From: an uncultured Saprospiraceae bacterium
GTDB taxonomy: Bacteria; Bacteroidota; Bacteroidia; Chitinophagales; Saprospiraceae
DNA length: 7,861 nt
Direction of reading: 5' to 3'
Assembly (NCBI GenBank): GCA_937942465.1
Contig: CALDEO010000248.1
Coordinates: 1 to 7,861 of the forward strand
Position 1 is the first letter of the stretch, and every line of letters starts with the position of its first letter. The position numbers were made by a program, and so were the translations under genes. Under the pieces are notes generated by a model, which did no database searches, had not been told where the DNA came from, and worked only from the letters and a program-made list of their open reading frames with translations. This document shows positions 1-6,095 of this stretch, one piece after another.

Positions 1-737
1 TCAGGCATTTTATAGTCTGTGACACCAGATATTTCGCATTGAGTAGTAGCACCACCTAGGGTCTCTTGATCTACATCTTCACCGATAGCGGCTTTGACAA
101 GGTATGGACCTGCTAGGAATATAGAACCTGTATTTTCTACAATCAGTGCCTCGTCTGACATGATCGGGAGGTATGCACCACCAGCAACACAGCTACCCAT
201 GATCGCTGCGATCTGCGGTATCCCCTTAGAGGACATGACCGCATTATTTCTGAATATTCTGCCAAAGTGCTCCTTGTCAGGGAATATCTCATCTTGTAAC
301 GGCAAGAATACTCCAGCACTGTCTACAAGGTATATAATTGGTATGTTATTTTCGATTGCAATCTCTTGAGCTCTCAGGTTTTTCTTTCCTGTGATGGGGA
401 ACCATGCACCGGCTTTCACAGAGGCATCATTGGCTACAACGATACACTTCTTGCCCGATACTTTTGCGATCACGACTACGACACCGCCAGCTGGACATCC
501 TCCATACTCAGCATACATGTCATATCCTGCAAATGCTCCTACCTCTATCGTATCTGCAGGATCATCAACGAGGTAGTTGACTCGCTCTCTTACGGTCATT
601 TTACCTTTTTTACGTTGCTTCTCTAGCTTTTTGAGACCACCACCTTCTTTTATTTTTTCTAACCTTCTGTTTAGTTTAGAAGTGAGCAATTGTATCTCAT
701 CTTCATTCTTATTAAAATCCAATTCTGATGACTTCAT
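1..737 (-). CDS. Acyl-CoA carboxylase beta subunit (methylcrotonyl-CoA carboxylase type), N-terminal part
   Basis: This is the carboxyltransferase subunit of a biotin-dependent acyl-CoA carboxylase. It moves the carboxyl group from carboxybiotin to an acyl-CoA such as 3-methylcrotonyl-CoA (leucine breakdown) or propionyl-CoA, in the cytoplasm. Only residues 1-245 are in the window; the family usually has about 510-545, so the C-terminal half lies beyond the left edge. Visible motifs are CPAGGVVVV (81-89), the block DSAGVFLPLQDEIFPD (139-154), HFGRIF (157-162), the oxyanion-hole segment GSCVAGGAYLP (181-191) and GPYLVKAAIGE (210-220). LPLQDEIFPD followed by HFGRIF resembles methylcrotonyl-CoA carboxylase beta more than propionyl-CoA carboxylase beta, but the substrate is an inference. 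The ATG at 737 is the first possible start, because an in-frame TAA lies six bases upstream (744-746). The first 50 residues are lysine-rich. The gene follows the protease gene on the same strand but is separated from it by a terminator. Confidence 0.93.
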   Translation of the reverse strand, partial: MKSSELDFNKNEDEIQLLTSKLNRRLEKIKEGGGLKKLEKQRKKGKMTVRERVNYLVDDPADTIEVGAFAGYDMYAEYGGCPAGGVVVVIAKVSGKKCIVVANDASVKAGAWFPITGKKNLRAQEIAIENNIPIIYLVDSAGVFLPLQDEIFPDKEHFGRIFRNNAVMSSKGIPQIAAIMGSCVAGGAYLPIMSDEALIVENTGSIFLAGPYLVKAAIGEDVDQETLGGATTQCEISGVTDYKMP

Positions 738-770
738 AGACTTTTACTTATTGCTGATGCCGAAAGATAA

Positions 771-809
771 AAAGACTCTTAAGCTATTCGCTTAAGAGTC
801 TTTGTTTTT
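771..809 (-). terminator. Rho-independent terminator downstream of the htrA-like gene
   Basis: A perfect 14-bp stem (771-784 with 790-803) closes a five-base loop (785-789). Read on the minus strand it lies 13 bases after the protease stop codon and is followed by a T-rich run (TTTTTATCTTT). The plus-strand side is also T-rich (804-820), so the structure could work in both directions, but no plus-strand gene ends here. It should end protease transcription before the carboxylase gene, which starts only 33 bases beyond the stem. Confidence 0.85.
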
Positions 810-816
810 ATTTTTA

Positions 817-2244
817 TTATTCGTTGATAAACGTATAAGGATATATTCCTGGATAACTCTCGTACATGCCTTCCATGACGATGGTACCTTTTTTAGATTT
901 GAGTATCTGTACGATTTCGTTAACGCTTTTGACTGTTTTACTATTGATCTTGTTGATGATAAATCCTGGAGCCATCTTGGTATTGCCGATGGTACTGTTT
1001 TTAGTGACCGAGATCACATATACACCCTCTGTATCCATAGATCGCTTCTCTTCACTTGCTAGATCTCGTAACTCTATTCCCAAGTTAGTAAGGATAGGGT
1101 CTTTTCTGACCGCAATAAAATCAGTCGTATTTATTTGATTTCTAAGTGTCACGTTTACTGTTCTCTTGACCTTGTTTCTATAGTAAGAGATTTTAACAAC
1201 ATCGCCAGGCCTGAATCTTCCGATCTGCTCTGTGAATGAAGGCATATTTAATGTCTTCGTATTATTGACAGCAACAATTACATCTGAGCTTTTGAGATTG
1301 GCTTGTTGTGCAGCACTACCTCTAGATACTCGATCGATATACACTCCTTGTACAAAGTCTAAACCTAGTTTGTCAGAGTCATCAGCAGTCAAGTTATGTA
1401 TTTCTATACCGATCCAACCTCTCTGTACGACTCCATACTCTTTGAGATCATAGATGACTTTACGAGCAAGATTAGCAGGTATGGCAAATGAAAAACCTTC
1501 ATAGCCACCAGACTTTGAGATGATCGCTGCGTTGATACCTACAAGATCTCCTTTAGCATTGACTAGAGCACCACCACTATTACCTGGGTTGACAGCTGCA
1601 TCCGTCTGTATGAATGACTCGATACCTTGACGGCCTTCAAGTATATTTATATTTCTTGCTTTAGCACTTACGATACCGGCAGTTACGGTCGACTGTAGTC
1701 TGAATGGATTACCTACCGCGAGTACCCACTCACCGACTTGTAACTGGTCACTATTGCCAAATAACACAAATGGTAGGTTATCTGACTCTATCTTAATCAA
1801 CGCTAGATCCGTAGATGGATCAAGTCCAACAACTTCAGCTGTAAACTCTCGATTGTCGTTAAGCGTAACTTCTATCCGAACAGCGTCAGCTACAACATGA
1901 TGATTGGTTGCAATAAACCCATCTGGAGATATGATCACTCCGGAGCCTGATGACGCATTTAAGTTTTCTTCGAATATAGTCTGTGTTCCGCCCTCAGTCA
2001 GTGTTCTGATATAGACTACAGATTCTCTTGTCTTAGCAGCAGCACTGATGAAATCTGTCGGAGGTGCTACTTGAGTAAGTAAGTCTTTTGCTTTTTTATC
2101 CAAAAATGATTCGTAACCAACAAGTTGACCGGGCATCTGTTTTTCGATGACAATCGTCTCTCTAGGAAACAAAAACGCAAATAATACGATAGCAATACAG
2201 GCACTTAGGGTAGAACTTAGAAAAATCGAAACGTATTTATTCAT
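817..2244 (-). CDS. HtrA/DegP-like periplasmic serine protease with two PDZ domains
   Basis: This is an envelope protease/chaperone of the S1C (Do/DegP/DegQ) family, which degrades or refolds damaged periplasmic and outer-membrane proteins. From the ATG at 2244 it has 475 residues, a normal length. A hydrophobic segment at about 5-26 is a signal anchor or uncleaved signal peptide. The trypsin-like domain spans about 65-265, with the catalytic triad His116 (TNHHVV), Asp146 (DPSTDLALIK) and Ser223 (NPGNSGGALV). PDZ1 lies at about 276-367 (starting RGWIGIEI) and PDZ2 at about 386-465, ending in a tyrosine-rich tail. All three catalytic residues are present, so the enzyme should be active. An in-frame TTG at 2250 would add two residues (MN), but the ATG is the more likely start. 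It is divergent from dapF and ends in a strong hairpin. DegP and DegQ types cannot be told apart from sequence alone. Confidence 0.95.
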   Translation of the reverse strand: MNKYVSIFLSSTLSACIAIVLFAFLFPRETIVIEKQMPGQLVGYESFLDKKAKDLLTQVAPPTDFISAAAKTRESVVYIRTLTEGGTQTIFEENLNASSGSGVIISPDGFIATNHHVVADAVRIEVTLNDNREFTAEVVGLDPSTDLALIKIESDNLPFVLFGNSDQLQVGEWVLAVGNPFRLQSTVTAGIVSAKARNINILEGRQGIESFIQTDAAVNPGNSGGALVNAKGDLVGINAAIISKSGGYEGFSFAIPANLARKVIYDLKEYGVVQRGWIGIEIHNLTADDSDKLGLDFVQGVYIDRVSRGSAAQQANLKSSDVIVAVNNTKTLNMPSFTEQIGRFRPGDVVKISYYRNKVKRTVNVTLRNQINTTDFIAVRKDPILTNLGIELRDLASEEKRSMDTEGVYVISVTKNSTIGNTKMAPGFIINKINSKTVKSVNEIVQILKSKKGTIVMEGMYESYPGIYPYTFINE

Positions 2245-2302
2245 ATTCAAACTTTAGTATCGTGAGGTATTATACATTCACAAAAGGTACTCATATTAAT
2301 TA

Positions 2303-2310
2303 CAAATATA
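2303..2310 (-). promoter_or_regulatory. Candidate Bacteroidota -7 box for the htrA-like gene
   Basis: On the minus strand this octamer reads TATATTTG, an exact match to the Bacteroidota -7 consensus TAnnTTTG. It would place the transcript start near 2296 and give a leader of about 50 bases before the ATG at 2244. No clear TTTG -33 element is visible at the usual spacing, and the region is AT-rich, so a chance match is possible. A second, weaker candidate (TACCTTTTG) lies closer to the gene. Confidence 0.35.
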
Positions 2311-2385
2311 ATATGTTAAATGCTATGATTCGTTTATCTAACAGATATTTACGAATTTTACTTTTTTAACGACATATTTTAACCG

Positions 2386-3168
2386 ATGCATAACATTCAA
2401 TTTGTAAAATATCAGGGTACAGGCAACGATTTCGTTATGATCGACGGCCGTGGTCATGATTATCAAAACGAATGGACAACCGAGCAGATTGCCCATATGT
2501 GTGATCGTAGATTTGGTATCGGTGGTGACGGCTTGATTATTCTGGTAGAAGAGGCAGGTTATGACTTCAGGATGATTTACTTCAATGCCGACGGCAGTCA
2601 ATCGACCATGTGTGGCAATGGAGGACGATGTATTGTAGCTTTCGCGAATGAGCTAAGCGTTATAAAGGATAAGACAAGCTTTATAGCGATCGATGGCCCG
2701 CATGAGGCGATCATCAATAGTGGACTTGTACAGTTAAAAATGCAAGATGTACTGTCTTGGAGTAAAGATGGAGATGCGTATGTATTAGATACGGGGTCGC
2801 CACACTATGTCAAGTTTGTAGATGATGTGCAAGCAGTAGATGTGCCCAAAGAGGGTAGTGCTATACGGTATAGCGATACATATAAGCAAGATGGTATTAA
2901 TGTCAACTTTGTAGAGAAAACATCAGATGGTATCTCAGTTGCTACTTATGAGAGAGGTGTAGAAGATCAGACTTTTAGCTGTGGGACGGGAGTGGTTGCT
3001 GCAAGTATTGCTTATACACTTGGGGCAGATCTAGCAGGTGTCGATGTTGCTATTACAACCTTGGGTGGAGAGTTGTCTGTGAGAGTCCAACGAATGGGGG
3101 ATAAATTTTTAGATATATGGCTAGTAGGTCCCGCAGTTAGAGCATTCGCAGGAGAGATTGTCATATAG
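2386..3168 (+). CDS. dapF: Diaminopimelate epimerase
   Basis: The enzyme converts LL-diaminopimelate to meso-diaminopimelate in the cytoplasm, the step before lysine formation that also supplies the cross-linking residue of peptidoglycan. It needs no cofactor and uses two cysteines as acid and base. Both are present: Cys76 in the motif MCGNGGRC (75-82) and Cys199 in FSCGTGVVA (197-205). Other family signatures are GTGNDF (11-16), RRFGIGGDG (41-49), FNADGS (66-71) and DTGSPH (135-140). The length of 260 residues is normal, and the two mirror-image halves, each carrying one cysteine, are complete. The ATG at 2386 gives the short N-terminus typical of the family (MHNIQFVKYQ before GTGNDF). No Shine-Dalgarno sequence precedes it, as is common in Bacteroidota. 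It is divergent from the protease and appears to stand alone; no hairpin with a T-run is seen after its stop. Confidence 0.97.
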   Translation: MHNIQFVKYQGTGNDFVMIDGRGHDYQNEWTTEQIAHMCDRRFGIGGDGLIILVEEAGYDFRMIYFNADGSQSTMCGNGGRCIVAFANELSVIKDKTSFIAIDGPHEAIINSGLVQLKMQDVLSWSKDGDAYVLDTGSPHYVKFVDDVQAVDVPKEGSAIRYSDTYKQDGINVNFVEKTSDGISVATYERGVEDQTFSCGTGVVAASIAYTLGADLAGVDVAITTLGGELSVRVQRMGDKFLDIWLVGPAVRAFAGEIVI

Positions 3169-3504
3169 AAACGGGAGGAAGAATGGGGTGTTAAGCAAAT
3201 CAAAGGGAATAGTGTAGATAGAATTCAATAAAAGCCTTACACCTTAGTGTGGTTTCATGAAATCGAACAACTCGGGTGGACTATCTCTGCTGACTAGCTA
3301 GTGATATTTAATAGTCTCGATCTCATCGGATTAATTTAATTTGTAACCATCAACGAGGGGTTTAACTTCTTATGTCGACTTAAAAGCAATGCCGAACCCT
3401 CAATCCCATGAGTAATTAGTTCAGCAAGTTCGATAATGTCATAAATGTATTAACTCATGTAGTAGTTTTTTATTTGTGATTCTCTTTTACACTAACATAC
3501 AATT
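3169..3504. other. Gene-free region between dapF and the secreted-protein operon
   Basis: This stretch of 336 bases has no open reading frame I would support and no tRNA, known riboswitch or terminator that I recognise. It holds several short palindromes: TTTCATGAAA (3253-3262), ACTAGCTAGT (3293-3302), the near-palindrome TTATGTCGACTTAA (3370-3383) and an enclosing inverted repeat (3355-3362 with 3395-3401). Its last 50 bases are AT-rich (for example TAGTTTTT at 3463-3470) and probably contain the promoter of the gene at 3505, but no box is convincing. Confidence 0.6.
3355..3401. repeat. Inverted repeat enclosing a near-palindrome
   Basis: GAGGGGTT (3355-3362) and AACCCTC (3395-3401) can pair, with one bulged G, around a 32-base interior. 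The interior contains TTATGTCGACTTAA (3370-3383), a near-palindrome centred on GTCGAC. It could be an operator or a folded leader element, about 100 bases upstream of the next start codon. It has no T-run, so it is not a typical terminator. Chance cannot be excluded. Confidence 0.3.
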
Positions 3505-3960
3505 ATGAAATATTTCCTATCCATTAGTTTGATCCTAGTTATTGGGGTTAATGTAATGCAAGCTCAGCAAGCAACCACCACTGCAGGCGAGACGATCAAT
3601 ACCCCCCAGTATCAAGTAAGTTACGCCATAGGTGAGGTATTAACGGCTAATCATACAGTAAGTACACCGCAAGTGGTGTCTGGAGTGATCCAACCTCAAT
3701 CTGATATCGAAGTCGGTACGTATGAAATTTTTAAAGGAGATATATCTATAGCTCCTAATCCTGCTGAATCTTATGTAGATATAATACAAGAGGCTTTAAG
3801 TTTTCAACAATTCGAAATATACTCAATAGACGGAGCCTTGGTAAGAAAAGGCGAATTCGAAACTCGCATAGATGGGCTCGAAAACCTCGTGCGAGGTGCT
3901 TATGCATTAAGACTCATTGGCGACGGTGTCGTATTTAACTCAATTTTAGAAAAATTATAA
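3505..3960 (+). CDS. Small secreted protein with T9SS type A C-terminal sorting domain
   Basis: This is an exported protein of 151 residues with no recognisable enzymatic domain. Residues 1-20 form a signal peptide ending in MQA before QQ. Residues 38-63 carry SYAIGEV and SGVIQPQ, a pattern often found in Bacteroidota ahead of a sorting domain (compare SYSVGQ and GFQQP). Residues 80-151 match the T9SS type A sorting domain: ISIAPNPAESYVDI (80-93), FEIYSIDGALVRKGE (103-117), GLENLVRGAYALRL (124-137) and a final ILEKL. Such domains steer proteins through the type IX system and are then normally removed during attachment to the cell surface. The mature part would therefore be only about 55-60 residues, which is odd for T9SS cargo. 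The stop lies 10 bases before the next start, so the two genes are probably co-transcribed. Its molecular role is unknown. Confidence 0.85.
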   Translation: MKYFLSISLILVIGVNVMQAQQATTTAGETINTPQYQVSYAIGEVLTANHTVSTPQVVSGVIQPQSDIEVGTYEIFKGDISIAPNPAESYVDIIQEALSFQQFEIYSIDGALVRKGEFETRIDGLENLVRGAYALRLIGDGVVFNSILEKL

Positions 3961-3970
3961 TTGCTTACAT

Positions 3971-5941
3971 ATGAAAAATTTATTAATTATATGCTTACTC
4001 TCCGTCGTATCTATTACTGCTTGGAGTCAAGTTCCTACAGGATTCAATTATCAAGGAGTTGCTCGTGATGCCAGTGGAGTTGCATTAGCAAATCAAGATA
4101 TCGCAATTCAATTGCAAATTATGGATGAAATTGGGACTTTGGAATATTCAGAGTTACATTCCGTCACAACGGATCAAGTAGGATTGTTTTCGTTTGTTGT
4201 AGGTACGGGTACTGCTGATATTGGTGCTTTTGATGCATTAGATTGGTCTTATGGTAAAGATGTAAGTATCGGTATAGACCCTAATAATGGATCTAATTTT
4301 GAAATAGAAATAATGGCACCCTTACAAAGTGTTCCTTATGCTCAGTACTCAAAATATGCTGAGAATATTGATGATGCCGATGCCGACGCAACAAATGAAA
4401 TACAACAAATAACGATAGTGGACAATATTATAACATTGTCTAATGGTGGCTCGGTCGCAGTCCCTATGGATGGTACGGAAGATGCAGATGCTGACCCTAC
4501 TAATGAAATACAACAGTTGACGCTACAAGGTGATATTCTCACGCTTAGCAATGGTGGATCTGTAAACTTACCTACATCCACAGATGCCGATCCAACTAAT
4601 GAAATTCAAAACCTAGGTTTCGAAAACAATATATTGAGCTTGACAGGTGCTAATAACGTAGACCTTTCTGGTCTAGCCGTTACAGTAGGTGAGGTATCGG
4701 CTGATGTTCCGGCAATCCCAGTGGATGGACAATTGTACTTTGATGAAACCAACAATCGTTTTTTCATTTATCATGAAGAAGGGTGGACAGAGATATTACT
4801 AGGCAATACAGTAGATGATATCTATGCTGAGGATATTGACTCAGACAACGATGGTATTTTGAATGGAGATGACAACTGCCCTAATACTCCAAATACGGAT
4901 CAGATCGACGACGATAATGATGGTACCGGTGATGTATGTGATGACTGCGTAGGTGCTCTTGATCAGTGTGGTGTTTGTAATGGAGCTGGTCCTACTACAT
5001 GGTGTCTAGATGCTGATGGTGACGGATTAGGGATCTCAACTGCAACTATTGTTGATTGTGATCAACCGATGGGTTATGTAGATAATTGTACCGATGATAA
5101 TGATAACTGTATCGGTGTTACCGATGCGTGTGGAGTTTGTAATGGTAATGGACCGAGTACATGGTGTCAAGATATGGATGAAGATGGATTAGGAAATCCA
5201 GATGAGAGTATCGTTGCTTGTGATCAACCAACTGGTTATGTAAGTAACTGTGATGATGACAATGACTCAGGAGATTGTTTAATCAATGGTATTCATGCTG
5301 CTTTCGCAGAATTTGATTCAGACAGCTACTCTATAATTGCAAGTGGATCTAATTATGTTTTGACAACCGATGGATTGCCTAATCACACATCACCATATTG
5401 GTCATCAGGACACCCATTAGATGTTGAGCCTACGGTAACATCATATGCGCAGATGGCGCCAGGTAATATTGATAACTTTAATGGTTCATACAGTCTTACT
5501 ATTTCACAAAGCCCACAGTTGGCATCAAGCTCTTCTTCTACAGGTCTAGGAGCAATAGGTCTAGCGGTCAGTGGTTCTGTAATCTATAATGACGAAGAAG
5601 GTCCCAATATTCCTTTAGATAACGCGGTTGGATCATTGGATTATACTGCGGCACATACAGGCCCTCAGAGTTACCATTATCATCTAGAGCCTCATGCTTG
5701 GTCAGAGGATGATGACAAGTTGATCGGTATTATAGCGGATGGTTTTTTCCTTTACGGAAGAAAATGTGCATCGACTGGAGGGTATCCTTCTGACTTGGAT
5801 GCATCAGGTGGCCATACATCGTCAACACAACATTCTTGTGGTGATGAATACCACTACCACATTCAGAATGAACTATACTTAAATGAATATTACATATTGT
5901 TTCCAGGAGACTATCAAGGAACTCCTAGCAATATACAATAG
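3971..5941 (+). CDS. Secreted mosaic protein with TSP3 motifs and C-terminal YHYH domain
   Basis: This is an exported protein of 656 residues. Order of parts: signal peptide 1-20 (ending AWSQ); a Bacteroidota N-terminal module at about 23-128, from FNYQGVARDASG to SVPYAQYSKYAEN; three DADxTNEIQ repeats (137-233); a short GQLYFDETNNRFFIY segment (253-267); TSP3-like calcium motifs (288-323, for example DIDSDNDGILNGDDNCP); two 54-residue cysteine repeats (325-432) with CGVCNG and TWC; and a YHYH domain (about 445-650). The domain's name motif occurs twice, as SYHYHLEP (567-574) and EYHYHIQ (626-632), among other histidines (471, 481, 562, 575, 615, 621). YHYH domains have no firmly established function that I know of; a role in metal binding is my inference. 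No T9SS sorting domain is seen at the C-terminus, unlike the upstream partner. The start is the ATG ten bases after that gene, and a strong terminator follows the stop. Confidence 0.9.
   Translation: MKNLLIICLLSVVSITAWSQVPTGFNYQGVARDASGVALANQDIAIQLQIMDEIGTLEYSELHSVTTDQVGLFSFVVGTGTADIGAFDALDWSYGKDVSIGIDPNNGSNFEIEIMAPLQSVPYAQYSKYAENIDDADADATNEIQQITIVDNIITLSNGGSVAVPMDGTEDADADPTNEIQQLTLQGDILTLSNGGSVNLPTSTDADPTNEIQNLGFENNILSLTGANNVDLSGLAVTVGEVSADVPAIPVDGQLYFDETNNRFFIYHEEGWTEILLGNTVDDIYAEDIDSDNDGILNGDDNCPNTPNTDQIDDDNDGTGDVCDDCVGALDQCGVCNGAGPTTWCLDADGDGLGISTATIVDCDQPMGYVDNCTDDNDNCIGVTDACGVCNGNGPSTWCQDMDEDGLGNPDESIVACDQPTGYVSNCDDDNDSGDCLINGIHAAFAEFDSDSYSIIASGSNYVLTTDGLPNHTSPYWSSGHPLDVEPTVTSYAQMAPGNIDNFNGSYSLTISQSPQLASSSSSTGLGAIGLAVSGSVIYNDEEGPNIPLDNAVGSLDYTAAHTGPQSYHYHLEPHAWSEDDDKLIGIIADGFFLYGRKCASTGGYPSDLDASGGHTSSTQHSCGDEYHYHIQNELYLNEYYILFPGDYQGTPSNIQ
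4379..4669 (+). repeat. Three degenerate in-frame repeats (DADPTNEIQ type)
   Basis: Three units of 29 residues lie within the YHYH protein at residues 137-165, 173-201 and 205-233 (bases 4379-4465, 4487-4573 and 4583-4669). The shared pattern is DADxTNEIQ, a stretch with N/D and I/L, then LSNGGSV and a hydrophobic pair. The third unit has diverged (LTGANNVDLS). Similar repeats are common in Bacteroidota surface proteins and probably form a beta-rich stalk or spacer; this role is inferred. Confidence 0.8.
4943..5266 (+). repeat. Two tandem 54-residue cysteine-rich repeats
   Basis: Residues 325-378 and 379-432 of the YHYH protein form two adjacent units of exactly 54 residues (162 bases each). 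Shared elements in order are DxCGVCNGxGPxTWC, DxDxDGLG, CDQPxGYV and NCxDDND. Each unit has six cysteines at matching positions, suggesting disulfide-bonded modules, and aspartate-rich loops like those that bind calcium in TSP3 repeats. The DNA copies differ at many codons, so the duplication is not recent. Confidence 0.85.
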
Positions 5942-5978
5942 TAATTAAAAAGCAATTACACCCCTTTTAAACAATTGG

Positions 5979-6014
5979 AAAGACTGGCTCTAGTAATAGA
6001 GCTGGTCTTTTTTT
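5979..6014 (+). terminator. Rho-independent terminator after the YHYH gene
   Basis: A 14-pair stem (5979-5992 with 5997-6010, including two G-U pairs in the middle) has a GTAA loop and runs directly into seven T residues (6008-6014). It begins 37 bases after the YHYH stop codon and should end the two-gene transcript. This implies that the next gene has its own promoter. Confidence 0.9.
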
Positions 6015-6043
6015 GTTTATTGTTAAATTGGACACGTAGACGC

Positions 6044-6072
6044 TTGTTCTAATAATTGTTTCGTTACATTGG
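6044..6072 (+). promoter_or_regulatory. Candidate promoter of the TSP3-repeat gene
   Basis: TTG at 6044-6046 and TACATTGG at 6065-6072 are 18 bases apart. The second element matches five of the six fixed positions of the Bacteroidota -7 box (TAnnTTTG). The transcript would start near 6079, giving a short leader before the ATG at 6096. The position between a strong terminator and the start codon supports a promoter here, but the exact boxes are weak matches. Confidence 0.25.
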
Positions 6073-6095
6073 AGCAAAATTTTGAAAATTAGAAA

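Noticed and set aside
94..626. Plus-strand open frames opposite the carboxylase gene
   Set aside because: They are antisense shadows. The minus strand in this region encodes a continuous, well-recognised carboxyltransferase, and the plus-strand peptides have no protein-like pattern or start context.
802..1453. Plus-strand open frames of 73-90 codons opposite the protease gene
   Set aside because: They overlap the conserved PDZ region of the htrA-like gene in antisense and show no domain features.
2359..2366. TACTTTTT as a -7 box for dapF
   Set aside because: It matches the consensus only partly in a T-rich stretch, lies only 19 bases before the start codon and has just a weak TTTA at the -33 position, so it is too uncertain to annotate.
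2338..2601. Minus-strand frame of 87 codons over the start of dapF
   Set aside because: It is a shadow of dapF, lies across the intergenic promoter region and has no recognisable product.
3012..3203. Minus-strand frame of 63 codons over the end of dapF
   Set aside because: It is antisense to conserved dapF sequence and has a low-complexity translation.
3169..3504. Possible tRNA, small RNA gene or decayed gene in the gap
   Set aside because: I found no cloverleaf, no known RNA motif and no remnant resembling a neighbouring gene; only short palindromes remain, which are reported separately.
4342..4581. Minus-strand frame of 79 codons inside the YHYH gene
   Set aside because: It arises from the repetitive DADPTNEIQ region; its own translation is just the repeat read backwards.
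4379..4669. Possible CRISPR-like or DNA-level repeat array
   Set aside because: The repeats are in frame, diverged at the DNA level and part of a protein repeat; there are no identical repeats with unique spacers.
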